From Thermus antranikianii DSM 12462 (lineage in GTDB: Bacteria > Deinococcota > Deinococci > Deinococcales > Thermaceae): DNA of 64,000 bases. Position numbers and translations under genes: made by a program. Numbering within the stretch: position 1 is the first letter of the stretch; each line of letters begins with the position of its first letter. Of the stretch, positions 42,840 through 51,491 are shown in pieces. The notes below the pieces were generated by a model that did not search any database, had not been told where the DNA came from, and saw only the letters and a list, made by a program, of their open reading frames with translations. The stretch covers positions 10,586 through 74,585 of the forward strand of contig NZ_KE384104.1 of the NCBI RefSeq assembly GCF_000423905.1, read 5' to 3'.

Positions 42840-44228
42840 ATGCCCAAGGAAATCCTCATGCCCGAACTGGCGGAAAGCGTGGTGGAAGGCGAGATCCTCA
42901 AGTGGCTGGTGGAGGAAGGGGACTACCTCAAGAAGGACCAGCCCTTCGTGGAGGTGATGACCGACAAGGTCACGGTGGAGCTACCCTCCCCCTACGAGGG
43001 GGTGCTTTTGAAAAAACTGGCCAAGGAAGGGGAGGTGGTCAAGGTCCACGCCCCCATCGCCCTCCTGGCGGAGCCCGGGGAGGCCGTGGCTGGGGTAAAG
43101 GTGGTAAAGGAGGAGGCTCCGCCCGTGCAAGCGGTGGAGGAGCGCTCCATCGTGGAGCCCGGGCTTCCCCCAAAGGAGGAAAAGGAGGATCTCTCCCTCT
43201 TCAAACCGGACACCACCCAGGTGGCGGTGAAGAACCCCTTCTTAAGAGGCCAAGCGGAGCAGGCTCCCAGGGAAGGCCAGGCTCCAGGCCGCATCCTGGC
43301 GGTGCCCGCCGCCCGGAAGCTGGCCCGGGAACTGGGGATTCCCCTCGAGGCCATCCCCGGCTCCGGCCCCATGGGCCGCATCCGGGTGGAGGACGTGCGG
43401 GCCTATGCCGAACAGCTTAAGGCCCAGGCCGTACCCCCGCCCCCAAGCCCCAAGGAGGCCCCAGCACCCCTTCCCACGGGCTTCCCGCCCCCACCCCGCT
43501 ACACCCCCCCCAAGGGCTACGAGCACCTGGAGGAGCGCATCCCTCTAAGGGGCATCCGCCGCACCATCGCCCAGGGGCTTTGGCAAAGCCACCTCTACAC
43601 CGTGCGCACCCTGAACGTGGACGAGGCCGACCTCACGGAACTGGTGGCCCTGAGGGAGCGCCTGAAGCCCGAGGCCGAACGCCAGGGGGTGAAGCTCACC
43701 TACCTCCCCTTCATCTTCAAGGCGGTGGTGCGGGCTTTGAAGAAGTACCCCATGCTGAACTCCAGCCTGGACGAGGAAAGGCAGGAGATCGTCTACAAGC
43801 GCTACTACCACCTGGGCCTGGCGGTGGCCACGGAAAGGGGGCTCATCGTGCCCGTGGTGCGGGACGTGGACCGGAAAAACATCCTGGAGCTGGCCCAGGA
43901 GATCGCCGAGCTCTCCGCCAAGGCCCGGGAAGGAAGGCTCTCCCCCGAGGAGGTCACGGGTTCCACCTTCACCATCACCAACATTGGCTCCGTGGGGGCT
44001 TTGATGAGCTTTCCCATCATCAACGTACCCGAGGCCGCCATCCTGGGGGTGCACTCCATCCGGAAGCGGCCCTGGGTGATGCCGGATGGCTCCATCCAGG
44101 CGAGGGATATCATGTACCTCTCCCTCTCCTTTGACCACCGCCTGGTGGACGGGGCCGAGGCGGCCTCCTTCACCCGGGAGGTGATCCGGCTCCTGGAGAA
44201 CCCCGACCTGCTCCTTCTGGAAATGTAG
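42840..44228 (+). CDS. 2-oxoacid dehydrogenase E2, dihydrolipoyl acyltransferase
   Basis: 462 residues: one lipoyl domain (lipoyl Lys in [14 protein letters not shown], about residue 43), a linker, an E3/E1-binding domain ([35 protein letters not shown]), a Pro-rich linker and the catalytic domain ending [15 protein letters not shown]. It carries the acyl group to CoA as the complex core. ATG 42840 follows AAGGAGG. The substrate class (branched-chain versus pyruvate) cannot be fixed by eye; Thermus E1 partners are described as branched-chain-type. Confidence 0.95.
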   Translation: MPKEILMPELAESVVEGEILKWLVEEGDYLKKDQPFVEVMTDKVTVELPSPYEGVLLKKLAKEGEVVKVHAPIALLAEPGEAVAGVKVVKEEAPPVQAVEERSIVEPGLPPKEEKEDLSLFKPDTTQVAVKNPFLRGQAEQAPREGQAPGRILAVPAARKLARELGIPLEAIPGSGPMGRIRVEDVRAYAEQLKAQAVPPPPSPKEAPAPLPTGFPPPPRYTPPKGYEHLEERIPLRGIRRTIAQGLWQSHLYTVRTLNVDEADLTELVALRERLKPEAERQGVKLTYLPFIFKAVVRALKKYPMLNSSLDEERQEIVYKRYYHLGLAVATERGLIVPVVRDVDRKNILELAQEIAELSAKAREGRLSPEEVTGSTFTITNIGSVGALMSFPIINVPEAAILGVHSIRKRPWVMPDGSIQARDIMYLSLSFDHRLVDGAEAASFTREVIRLLENPDLLLLEM

Positions 44229-44238
44229 GATGGACCCC

Positions 44239-45624
44239 ATGAAGACCTACGACCTCATCGTGATCGGCACCGGACCCGGCGGCTACCACGCCGCCATCCG
44301 GGGAGCCCAGCTCGGGCTTAAGGTTCTGGCGGTGGAGGCCGCCGAGGTGGGGGGCGTGTGCCTGAACGTGGGGTGCATCCCCACCAAGGCGCTTTTGCAC
44401 GCCGCGGAAACCGTACACCACCTCAAGGGGGCCGAGGGCTTTGGCCTGAAGGCCAAGCCCGAACTGGATTTCAACAAGCTCGGCGCCTGGCGGGATGGCG
44501 TGGTGAAGAAGCTCACCGGGGGCGTGGCCGGGCTTTTAAAGGGCAACAAGGTGGAGCTTTTGCGGGGCTTCGCCCGCTTCAAGGGACCCAAGGAGATCGA
44601 GGTAAACGGCGAGGCCTATGGGGCGAAAAGCCTCATTATCGCCACGGGAAGCGAGCCCATGCCCTTAAAGGGCTTTCCCTTCGGGGAGGACGTGTGGGAC
44701 TCCACCCGGGCCCTAAGGGTGGAAGAGGGCATCCCCAAGCGCCTTTTGGTGATCGGGGGCGGGGCGGTGGGGCTCGAGCTTGGCCAGATCTACCACCGCC
44801 TGGGCTCGGAGGTGACCCTGATCGAATACATGCCGGAGATCCTCCCCGCAGGCGACAGGGAAACCGCCGCCCTCCTGCGCAAGGCCCTGGAGAAGGAAGG
44901 CCTTAAGGTACGCACGGGCACCAAGGCGGTGGGTTACGAGAAGAAGCAGGATGGCCTCCACGTGCTCCTCGAGGCCGCCCAGGGAGGCAGCCAGGAGGAG
45001 ATCGTGGTGGACAAAATCCTGGTGGCGGTGGGCCGCAGGCCCCGCACGGAAGGGCTCGGCTTGGAAAAGGCCGGGGTCAAGGTGGACGAACGGGGCTTCA
45101 TCCAGGTGAACGCCCGCATGGAAACCTCGGCCCCCGGGGTCTACGCCATCGGGGATGTGGCCAGGCCCCCCCTCCTTGCCCACAAGGCCATGAAGGAGGG
45201 CCTGGTGGCCGCCGAGAACGCCGCCGGCAAGAACGCCCTCTTCGACTTCCAGGTGCCCAGCGTGGTCTACACCGGTCCCGAATGGGCCGGGGTGGGGCTT
45301 ACGGAGGAGGAGGCAAAGAAGGCGGGGTATAAGGTCAAGGTGGGGAAGTTTCCCTTTTCCGCCAGCGGCCGGGCCCTTACCCTGGGTGGGGCGGAGGGCC
45401 TGGTGAAGGTGGTGGGGGATGCGGAGACCGACCTCCTCCTCGGGGTCTTCGTGGTGGGTCCTCAAGCGGGGGAGCTCATCGCCGAGGCCACCTTGGCCCT
45501 GGAGATGGGGGCCACGGTTTCCGACCTGGGCCTCACCATCCACCCCCACCCCACCCTCTCCGAGGGGCTCATGGAGGCGGCGGAAGCCCTCCACAAACAG
45601 GCCATCCACATCCTGAACCGCTGA
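44239..45624 (+). CDS. lpdA: dihydrolipoamide dehydrogenase (E3) of the second dehydrogenase operon
   Basis: 461 residues. FAD motif [20 protein letters not shown], redox disulfide [23 protein letters not shown] motif [15 protein letters not shown] and C-terminal [13 protein letters not shown] 44239 gives the common MKTYDL start; ATG 44230 (MDPMKTYDL) is also possible. It reoxidises E2 lipoyl groups. It diverges clearly from the E3 at 22094-23467 (CLNVGC versus CLRVGC), so each complex seems to have its own E3. Confidence 0.97.
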   Translation: MKTYDLIVIGTGPGGYHAAIRGAQLGLKVLAVEAAEVGGVCLNVGCIPTKALLHAAETVHHLKGAEGFGLKAKPELDFNKLGAWRDGVVKKLTGGVAGLLKGNKVELLRGFARFKGPKEIEVNGEAYGAKSLIIATGSEPMPLKGFPFGEDVWDSTRALRVEEGIPKRLLVIGGGAVGLELGQIYHRLGSEVTLIEYMPEILPAGDRETAALLRKALEKEGLKVRTGTKAVGYEKKQDGLHVLLEAAQGGSQEEIVVDKILVAVGRRPRTEGLGLEKAGVKVDERGFIQVNARMETSAPGVYAIGDVARPPLLAHKAMKEGLVAAENAAGKNALFDFQVPSVVYTGPEWAGVGLTEEEAKKAGYKVKVGKFPFSASGRALTLGGAEGLVKVVGDAETDLLLGVFVVGPQAGELIAEATLALEMGATVSDLGLTIHPHPTLSEGLMEAAEALHKQAIHILNR

Positions 45625-45638
45625 CCCAACCAGGTTTC

Positions 45639-45662
45639 CCGGTGGGGCTTCTGCCCCACCGG
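45639..45662. terminator. hairpin terminator after the dehydrogenase operon
   Basis: CCGGTGGGGC and GCCCCACCGG form a 10-bp stem closed by TTCT. It stands 15 nt after the E3 stop and just before the convergent azlD gene end; the U tract is poor. Confidence 0.78.
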
Positions 45663-45666
45663 ACCC

Positions 45667-45945
45667 TTAAAAGCCCAGGGCCCCGAGAAGCCCGTAAAGC
45701 CCTGCCCCCAGGAAGACGGCCACGCCCAGGTTCCCGGTGAGCCCAAGCCCCAGATAGGTGCCAAGAAGGGCCAAGGCCGCCCGGACCCACTCGGAAGAAG
45801 GAGGCGGGCTAAAGGCGGAGACCAGGAAAAGGGCCACCACCAAGGCGGGCCCTGCCTGGCCCGCCCTTAGGCCTTTTTCCGCCCGCCAGGGCAGGAACCG
45901 GAGGAGAAAGGTGCCCAGGGCCAGAAGGAGAAGGGCCAAGGTCAT
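45667..45945 (-). CDS. azlD: AzlD family branched-chain amino-acid transport protein
   Basis: 92 residues, three hydrophobic segments (LALLLLALGTFLLRFLPW; ALVVALFLVSAF; AALALLGTYLGLGLTGNLGVAVFLGAG), the size and pattern of AzlD. It pairs with AzlC in branched-chain amino-acid and analogue export. ATG overlaps the azlC stop (ATGA). Confidence 0.9.
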   Translation of the reverse strand: MTLALLLLALGTFLLRFLPWRAEKGLRAGQAGPALVVALFLVSAFSPPPSSEWVRAALALLGTYLGLGLTGNLGVAVFLGAGLYGLLGALGF

Positions 45946-46592
45946 GGACGCCTCCTTTCGCCAAATCCCTCTCCAAGGAGCCCGGTGACCCCTGCCAGGA
46001 AGAGGCCCCAGGCCGTCTGGCCCAGGAGGTGGAAGCCCAGGGCCACCCCGCCCGCCAGCAGGGCCACGGGGTTCTTCAGGTGGGGCAGGGCCAGGAGGAA
46101 GAAAAGGGCGGGAAGGGCGAAGGAAAGGGCCTCCCCCAAACCCGGGAAGGCCAAGAGCCCCTGGGCCCCCAAGACCCCGAGGGCGGTGCCCAGGTTCCAG
46201 GAGAGGTAGGCCCCGAGGCCCAAGCCCAGGAAGTAGCCCCGCCTTTCCCCTGGGGGAAGGCCCGGGAGGGCCCTCAAAGCCACGGCGAAGACCTCATCGG
46301 TGAGAAAGAAGGCCTCTAGGGGACCTCCCCTCAGGTAGGGCCTCAGGGCGGGGCCGTAGAAGGCGTGGCGCAGGTTGAGGAGAAGCCCCAAAAGGGCCGC
46401 CAACAAGGGCGGGACCCCCTGGGCCAAAAGCCCCACCAGGGCGAACTGGCTGGCCCCGGCGAAGACCAGGAGAGAGGTGAGCTGGATCCAAAGGGGGCTG
46501 AGCCCCGCCTGCGCCCCCAAAGCGCCGAAGGCCACGGCCACGGGGAAATACCCCAAGGCGATGGGCCAAGCTGCCCGTAGCCCCCGCTTCAT
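45942..46592 (-). CDS. azlC: AzlC family branched-chain amino-acid exporter
   Basis: 216 residues with about seven membrane segments. LGYFPVAVAFGALGAQAGLSPLWIQLTSLLVFAGASQFALVGLLAQG and LNLRHAFYGPALRPYL are typical AzlC stretches. It forms the permease with AzlD. ATG 46592 is placed over the stop of the regulator gene (ATGA) with GGAGG 6 nt upstream; the frame extends 14 codons further without a ribosome site. Probably regulated by the adjacent XRE-cupin protein. Confidence 0.92.
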   Translation of the reverse strand: MKRGLRAAWPIALGYFPVAVAFGALGAQAGLSPLWIQLTSLLVFAGASQFALVGLLAQGVPPLLAALLGLLLNLRHAFYGPALRPYLRGGPLEAFFLTDEVFAVALRALPGLPPGERRGYFLGLGLGAYLSWNLGTALGVLGAQGLLAFPGLGEALSFALPALFFLLALPHLKNPVALLAGGVALGFHLLGQTAWGLFLAGVTGLLGEGFGERRRP

Positions 46593-48304
46593 TTGGGCCT
46601 CCTCAGGAGGAAGAGGTGGGTGCCCCCGTCCCAAGAACCGCGGCCATGGGTGGCAAACAAACGGTGGTGGTGCTCCAGCTCAAAGCCCACGGCAAAGGCC
46701 AGCTCCAAAAAACGGCGGGGATAGGTCTTGGTCTCCACCTCGTAGTCCAGCCCGGCCAGAAGGGCCTGGAGCTCCAGCCGCGCAAAGGTAGCGAAGGCAT
46801 CGGAACGCGTTTCAAGGTCTTGCAGAGCCTCCTCGGCCAAGGCCCTAAGGCCTCGGGACTTTCCTTGCAAGGCTAGCAGGCGTAAAGCCCAAAGGGCCTC
46901 CGTTTCCTCCAAGGGAAAGGGGAGCAGGTAGGCCGTGTGGTGAAGCACCAGGTTCCGGGCCCGCTCCTCTCGGGTGGTGAAGGGACGCAAAAACTCGTCC
47001 GCCACCGCCAAAAGGCCCCCAGGGCGCAGGAGCCGGTAAGCCTTCTCTAAGAAGCGCCACGTGGACATGTGGTGGCTGGCCCCCACGCAGACGATCAGGG
47101 GAAAGGTTTCCTCCGGATCCAAAAGGGTGAAATCCTCAGGCAACACCTCCACGCCTGGGATCAACTGGGCCAGGGCTTGCCTCGAGGCCGGACTGGGTTC
47201 CACCGCCACCGGCTCCAAATGGGGCAACAGCTCCAAGAGCAGGAGAAGGTGATGCCCAGGCCCCGTGCCCACGTCCAAAAACCTTCCCCTCTCCAGGCCC
47301 ACGGCCTGCAACCCATAGGCCAGAAAAAGGGGCTGCCTGGCGTAGCCGGGATGGAGGAGTTCCACCCGGGCGTAGAGGTCCACCGAGATACGACTTTCCC
47401 CATTCTCTTCCTTTGAAGAGCCCACAGGAGGCCGCGCGGTTTGGACGAGAAGAGAGGCCGGGTCGGCCACTTCCCCCTTAAGGAGCAACCCCTCCCAAGC
47501 CAGGGTGCGTAGGAGGAGGCTGGGGCTTTGCCCATGGGACCTCAGATCTTCTGTAGGGGCATGGAGGAGGGCCAAGGCCTCGCCCAAAAGCCCCTGGGCC
47601 TCGAGGCGGGGTAAGGAGGCCAAAGGGAGGCTAAAGAGGTAGGTGCGGTTTGCGCCCCAACGAACAAAAACCCCTTCCTGGAACCCCGGCGCAAGCCAGC
47701 GGCCTTCCAAGGCCAGACCCCCCACCCCTAGGCTCACCTCCCGCAGGGCCAAGGAGGCCTTCTCCGGGCTACCGGCCTCCCCTTGCGGCCGGGGAGGCAG
47801 TGGGTAGTGCAGGAAAACCAGGAGGCTCGCCCCCTCCTCGCTGGCGTACACATGGGGTTCATCCCCAGCGAACTCCACCTCTTCCCCCGGCCCCACCTCC
47901 CTGCCTGGAGGCGGTCCCACCCTGGCCTTCCCCCTTAGGCCGATGACCCGCTCACGAAGCCCCCGCTCGTGCGCCTCCGCCCAACGCACAGAACAGGGGG
48001 AGAGGTCCATACGGTACACCTCCAGCGGCTCACCCGACCGCCCTCGGGTTCGTTCAATAAGTTGAACCGTAACGCCCTCATCGCCTACAGGGCGGGCTTG
48101 GACCAACTCACCAAAGGGCACCTCCAGGGCCTGGGCCAAGGCCCAAAGGGTGGCCAAGGTGGGGTTGGCGCGTCCCGCTTCCAAGGCGTGAAGAAGCGAT
48201 TTCGCCACCCCGGCTTTGGCCGCCAAGCCAGACAGGGTCAGCCCCTTGGCCTGGCGCAACCGGCGGAGGTTTTGCCCCACTTCGTAGAACAGATCGTTCT
48301 TCAT
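46589..48304 (-). CDS. XRE-type HTH, cupin and SAM-methyltransferase fusion regulator
   Basis: 571 residues. N-terminal XRE HTH (about 8-65: NLRRLRQAKGLTLSGLAAKAGVAKSLLHALEAGRANPT), then a cupin-like sensory region (about 95-170, with ERVIGLRGKARVGPPPGREVGPGEEVEFAGDEPHVYASEEGASLLVFLHYP), an uncharacterised middle, and a complete class I methyltransferase from about 335 (LDVGTGPGHH, VCVGASHHMSTWRFLEKAYRLLRPGGLLAVADEF). XRE-cupin regulators are commonly next to azlCD; the added methyltransferase is unusual. ATG 48304 has a TTGACC-17-TAAGGT promoter, 7 nt upstream, whose spacer is a perfect palindrome, so autoregulation is likely. The stop overlaps azlC. Confidence 0.85.
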   Translation of the reverse strand: MKNDLFYEVGQNLRRLRQAKGLTLSGLAAKAGVAKSLLHALEAGRANPTLATLWALAQALEVPFGELVQARPVGDEGVTVQLIERTRGRSGEPLEVYRMDLSPCSVRWAEAHERGLRERVIGLRGKARVGPPPGREVGPGEEVEFAGDEPHVYASEEGASLLVFLHYPLPPRPQGEAGSPEKASLALREVSLGVGGLALEGRWLAPGFQEGVFVRWGANRTYLFSLPLASLPRLEAQGLLGEALALLHAPTEDLRSHGQSPSLLLRTLAWEGLLLKGEVADPASLLVQTARPPVGSSKEENGESRISVDLYARVELLHPGYARQPLFLAYGLQAVGLERGRFLDVGTGPGHHLLLLLELLPHLEPVAVEPSPASRQALAQLIPGVEVLPEDFTLLDPEETFPLIVCVGASHHMSTWRFLEKAYRLLRPGGLLAVADEFLRPFTTREERARNLVLHHTAYLLPFPLEETEALWALRLLALQGKSRGLRALAEEALQDLETRSDAFATFARLELQALLAGLDYEVETKTYPRRFLELAFAVGFELEHHHRLFATHGRGSWDGGTHLFLLRRPK

Positions 48305-48340
48305 ACAGAACACCTTAGGGGGACGTCCCCCAAAGGTCAA
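48305..48340 (-). promoter_or_regulatory. leaderless promoter with palindromic spacer (regulator gene)
   Basis: On the minus strand TTGACC (48340-48335), a 17-bp spacer, TAAGGT (48317-48312), 7 nt, then ATG 48304. The spacer contains the perfect palindrome GGGGGACGTCCCCC (48318-48331), ideally placed for a dimeric repressor, most simply the XRE protein itself. Confidence 0.75.
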
Positions 48341-48345
48341 CCCTT

Positions 48346-48368
48346 CCCCTTCTCCCAGGGAGAAGGGG
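48346..48368. terminator. hairpin terminator between vapC and the XRE regulator promoter
   Basis: CCCCTTCTCCC and GGGAGAAGGGG are perfectly complementary around a single A, a long GC-rich palindrome. It separates the toxin-antitoxin transcript from the regulator gene; the loop must open a few base pairs in RNA. Confidence 0.6.
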
Positions 48369-48465
48369 CCCCCAACCTGGTTTTCCGGCGAATCTAAGGC
48401 GGGGTATAGGGCCGACCCAGCGGACCTGAGGAGAGAACCCGGGGTCTTTTCCCCGTACAGCGCAT

Positions 48466-48873
48466 TTAACCTGAGGGGCGGAAGCTCCGGATGAAGTCGC
48501 CGGGGGTGAGGACCCTTAGGGGGAGATCCTGACGGGCCATCAAGGGACCGAAGTGGCGGGTATCCCCGGTGAGGAGAACAGAAGCCCCTGCGGCCACGGC
48601 GGCGGCGAGGAAGGGAAGGTCTTTTTCGGGCACCAGGCCCTCCATCCAAGCCTCGCCTTTGGCTTCCGGCACCAAGCGCACCACCTTGAGCCGGTCCTTG
48701 AGCCCTCTAAGGGCTTGGGGTCGTTTGCGCACGAGGTTTTCCCGGGCCTCCAGCAGGCAGTAAGGGCTTGTGGCCAGCCGGTACCTTCCCTTCCTGGCCC
48801 CCAGCCAGATCGCCTCAAACACCTCCCCCCCGAGGCTTGCCGAGAAAAGGACGTTGGCGTCCAAAAAGACCAA
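48466..48873 (-). CDS. PIN-domain toxin (VapC-like)
   Basis: About 135 residues. It begins VFLDANVLFSA with the first PIN acidic residue and contains SPYCLLEARENLVRK and LTGDTRHFG, where the conserved acidic residues of PIN nucleases sit. Such toxins cleave tRNA or rRNA. Start is probably TTG at 48873, one base after the antitoxin stop; the frame extends upstream without support. No other start is better placed. Confidence 0.8.
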   Translation of the reverse strand: MVFLDANVLFSASLGGEVFEAIWLGARKGRYRLATSPYCLLEARENLVRKRPQALRGLKDRLKVVRLVPEAKGEAWMEGLVPEKDLPFLAAAVAAGASVLLTGDTRHFGPLMARQDLPLRVLTPGDFIRSFRPSG

Positions 48874-48874
48874 C

Positions 48875-49120
48875 TCAGAGGCCCCAGGCCCGGCGGAAGG
48901 CATCCAGCTCCTCCGGGGTGACCTGGGCGTTTTCGGCGAACTCCCGGATGCGCTCCTCCGTGTAGAGCTCCACGGGCAACACCACCGCAGGCTCCAAGAC
49001 AACCCTGCCCGCTTCCACCCGGACCACCAAGGTGTCCCCCGGCTTCAAGCCCAAGGCCCGGCGTACCTCCGCGGGGAGGGTGATCTGGCCCCGTTTGGAG
49101 AGGGAGGTAAGCGCCTTCAT
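48875..49120 (-). CDS. AbrB/MazE-type antitoxin (VapB-like)
   Basis: 81 residues with the swapped-hairpin DNA-binding fold: LTSLSKRGQITLPAEVRRALGLKPGDTLVVRVEAGRVVLEP. The C-terminal acidic tail probably wraps the PIN toxin. ATG 49120 has TATACT 6 nt upstream (leaderless). The pair forms a type II toxin-antitoxin module directly beside the DndC-NurA-HerA cassette, divergent from it. Confidence 0.85.
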   Translation of the reverse strand: MKALTSLSKRGQITLPAEVRRALGLKPGDTLVVRVEAGRVVLEPAVVLPVELYTEERIREFAENAQVTPEELDAFRRAWGL

Positions 49121-49132
49121 GTTTTCAGTATA
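49121..49132 (-). promoter_or_regulatory. leaderless -10 of the AbrB/PIN operon
   Basis: TATACT (49132-49127) lies 6 nt before the antitoxin ATG on the minus strand. No convincing -35. Confidence 0.5.
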
Positions 49133-49201
49133 TCCGAAGACCGGAAATACAGAAGACCCCTCACAATAGCTCCCCGAGGGCCGAGACGTCTTTGCAGGGT
49201 A

Positions 49202-49230
49202 TTGATGAACCAATTCCCCACCATTAGCAT
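49202..49230 (+). promoter_or_regulatory. candidate promoter of the DndC-NurA-HerA cassette
   Basis: TTGATG (49202-49207), a 17-bp spacer and TAGCAT (49225-49230). The spacing is ideal, and an ATG at 49237 lies 6 nt after the -10, as in leaderless genes of this window. The gene for DndC follows 91 bp downstream of the -10. Confidence 0.4.
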
Positions 49231-49236
49231 TGCGCC

Positions 49237-49338
49237 ATGAGGCGAACCGAGCACACTCCTTTGCTGGAACACACGCCCAAGGCGGGATGGGCAAAGTTCT
49301 GGATGCTTAAAGGAGGAGGCGATGAAGGTTTCCCTTGA
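49237..49338 (+). CDS. possible 33-aa leaderless leader peptide before dndC
   Basis: A short frame beginning MRRTEHTPLLEHTPK starts 6 nt after the TAGCAT hexamer and ends 17 nt into the dndC gene in another reading frame. It has an internal HTP repeat. It could couple translation to dndC, act as an attenuator or be chance. No family recognised. Confidence 0.3.
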   Translation: MRRTEHTPLLEHTPKAGWAKFWMLKGGGDEGFP

Positions 49339-50356
49339 AGCGCTGGCCGCGGGGATAGGGGAACCCTTTGGGTCTTTCGACCTCAAAGAGGCCACAGACC
49401 TGGCCGAGCGCGCCCTCGAGGCCGCCCTCGTCCAGGGGGCCGAGGCCTTCGTCCTCACCTACTCGGGGGGCAAGGACTCCACCGCCACCACCGTCCTCAC
49501 CCTGGAGTGGTGGAAGCGCCGGGGGAAGCCCGTGGAGATCCACGTGGTCTACGCCGACACGGGGCTGGAGATCCCCACCCTCCACGCCCAGGCCCTGGCC
49601 TTCCTGGAGGCGGTGAAGAGGCTCCACCCCGGGGTCCACGTTCACACCGCCCGCCCCCGCCCCGAGGAGAGCTTCTGGGTCCAAATCATCGGCAAGGGCT
49701 ACCCCCCGCCCCACAACCGCTTCCGCTGGTGCACCCGCAGGTTGAAGATCGCCCCCATGGACCGCCTGGTCCAGAGCCTTCCCGGGAAGAAGGCCATCCT
49801 CACGGGGGTGCGCTTCGGGGAGTCGGACGCCCGGGACCAGAGGCTCATCCTCTCTTGCTCCCGGGGCGGGGAGTGCGGCCAGGGGGTGCTCTTCCAGGAG
49901 GCCAAGCGCCTGAATGCCCTCTACGTGGCCCCCATCGCCTTCTGGCGGGAGTGCTTCGTGTGGGACTACCTGAACTTCGTGGCCCCCTCCCTGGGCTACC
50001 CCACGGAGGGCCTGGAGGCGGTCTACGGGGGCCGGGACACCCGCTTCGGGTGCTGGACCTGCACCGTGGTGCGGCGGGACAAGGCCATGGCGCGGGCCCT
50101 GGAGAACGGCCACGCCCACCTCCTCCCCCTCTACGAGTTCCGGGAGTGGCTTTGGGCGTGGACCCGGGATCCCCGGACCCGGGAGAAGCGGAAGGACGGC
50201 AAGCCCGGGAGGCTCACCCTGGAGGCCAGGCGGGAGGTGTACCGGAGGTTGAAGGAGGTGGAGGCGAAGCTCGGGATGGAGTTCCTCACTTCCGAGGAGG
50301 AGGCGCTCATTCAGAAGCTGTGGCGTTCCGGGAGGTACAATGGAAAACGCAGGTGA
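49322..50356 (+). CDS. DndC/PAPS-reductase-family sulfurtransferase
   Basis: 344 residues. PP-loop ATP pyrophosphatase motif TYSGGKDST (about 46-54), substrate loop VVYADTGLEIP, RWCTRRLKIAP (Cys 137) and the signature RFGCWTCTVVRRDKAM (Cys 244 and 247); Cys 179 and 185 also stand close together. This set matches DndC (SspD), the DNA phosphorothioation enzyme that binds an Fe-S cluster and adenylates the DNA backbone, more than assimilatory CysH. It is shorter than typical DndC. ATG 49322 follows AAAGGAGGAGGCG. First gene of a three-gene cassette with nurA and herA. Confidence 0.85.
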   Translation: MKVSLEALAAGIGEPFGSFDLKEATDLAERALEAALVQGAEAFVLTYSGGKDSTATTVLTLEWWKRRGKPVEIHVVYADTGLEIPTLHAQALAFLEAVKRLHPGVHVHTARPRPEESFWVQIIGKGYPPPHNRFRWCTRRLKIAPMDRLVQSLPGKKAILTGVRFGESDARDQRLILSCSRGGECGQGVLFQEAKRLNALYVAPIAFWRECFVWDYLNFVAPSLGYPTEGLEAVYGGRDTRFGCWTCTVVRRDKAMARALENGHAHLLPLYEFREWLWAWTRDPRTREKRKDGKPGRLTLEARREVYRRLKEVEAKLGMEFLTSEEEALIQKLWRSGRYNGKRR

Positions 50357-50362
50357 ACTCCT

Positions 50363-51490
50363 ATGCCGTATGCGGGAGAAGGAAGCAATCCCCTTGGCCT
50401 CAAGGACTTCCTTGACGATCTCAGGCTAGACCACTACCAGGATCTCCTGCGCGAGCTAGACGAGCTTTACCAAAAACTCAAGCAGGAGCGCCAAGTGCCC
50501 TTGCACGGGGACGGGGAGGCCTACCCTCTCCTCACCCTCACCGTGGACGGAGGCGAGGGACGCGCCTTCGAAGAGCTTCCGCTCCTCTCCTTCGGCCTCG
50601 TGCGCGTTGCCGCAGTGGGGGTGAAGGGTTTCCGCCTACCCTCCATCGCCCACCTCCTCCCTGGGTATGAAGTCCTACGGGATCCCAAGGGCTACCTGGA
50701 AGGTCTCCTCGAGCGCTCCGAAGAAAGCCCCGCCGCTGATGCTTTGAAGACCTTCTTCCGGGCCACAGGCATCTCCCTGGAGGATCTGGGAGAATACTAC
50801 ACCAAGGACCTCAGGGCCTTCATGGGGATCTTCCGGGACGTCCTGGAGTGGGCCTACCTGGTTTGGGGGGTGGAGAAGGTCTTGCAGGAAAGTTACAAAG
50901 ACTACCTTTTCATCAAAGACGGGCGCCTTGCGCAATTGGGCGTCAGAGAGAGTTTCCGCTCTAAACTACAGAACTACTTCGCAAGGAAGCACCTCCTTCT
51001 TGCTGGGGTCACCAAACGCTCCCGCCTCCTCGCTGAAGGCCTCACCTCCTTGGTGATGGCGAGGCTTTTCGCCGAAGCCAGGGGAACCTTCGTGCTCCAG
51101 GTCCCCCAGGAACTCATGGAGAAGGCTTACCGCTACGAGCGCCAGTGGAACGCCGACCTCGAGGGAGCCTTCGTCATGGGCAGGCGTTACGTGGCGCGCC
51201 TCCTTGAGGACACCTTTAGACCTCAGGAGGGTGTGGCCATCTTTGATCTCCCCCCCTACTTGGGGGAGGAGGATGCCGTTAAGGTAGCCCGAAGCCTAAG
51301 GGCACACCGTAGCGTCCTCTATGGGGGGAGTGTGGGAACGGTGGTAGAGGCCCACGGGAGGGCCTCCGTGGCCAGGTCCATCCCTCGCAGGATGGAGGAG
51401 GAGATCCTCGCTCGGTTCAGAAAGGCCTTTGGCGAAGATCTCGCCAAGAAGCTCACTGAATGGCTCAGGCTGGCAGACAGGGAGGACTGA
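50363..51490 (+). CDS. NurA-like 5'-3' nuclease
   Basis: 375 residues. The NurA motif I aspartate lies in LTLTVDGGEGRAF (about residue 62), and the C-terminal FDLPPYLGEEDAVKVARSLRAH, then GTVVEAHGRASVARSI, corresponds to the conserved NurA region where the terminal acidic/His residues bind metal. NurA works with HerA to resect DNA ends in archaea. ATG starts 6 nt after dndC. Annotation is by motif pattern and by its neighbour HerA, as NurA proteins diverge strongly. Confidence 0.8.
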   Translation: MPYAGEGSNPLGLKDFLDDLRLDHYQDLLRELDELYQKLKQERQVPLHGDGEAYPLLTLTVDGGEGRAFEELPLLSFGLVRVAAVGVKGFRLPSIAHLLPGYEVLRDPKGYLEGLLERSEESPAADALKTFFRATGISLEDLGEYYTKDLRAFMGIFRDVLEWAYLVWGVEKVLQESYKDYLFIKDGRLAQLGVRESFRSKLQNYFARKHLLLAGVTKRSRLLAEGLTSLVMARLFAEARGTFVLQVPQELMEKAYRYERQWNADLEGAFVMGRRYVARLLEDTFRPQEGVAIFDLPPYLGEEDAVKVARSLRAHRSVLYGGSVGTVVEAHGRASVARSIPRRMEEEILARFRKAFGEDLAKKLTEWLRLADRED

Positions 51491-51491
51491 G

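Noticed and set aside
48305-48649. 115-codon N-terminal extension of the XRE regulator
   Set aside because: It would run through a perfect promoter, a palindrome and a terminator hairpin; the HTH starts normally at ATG 48304.
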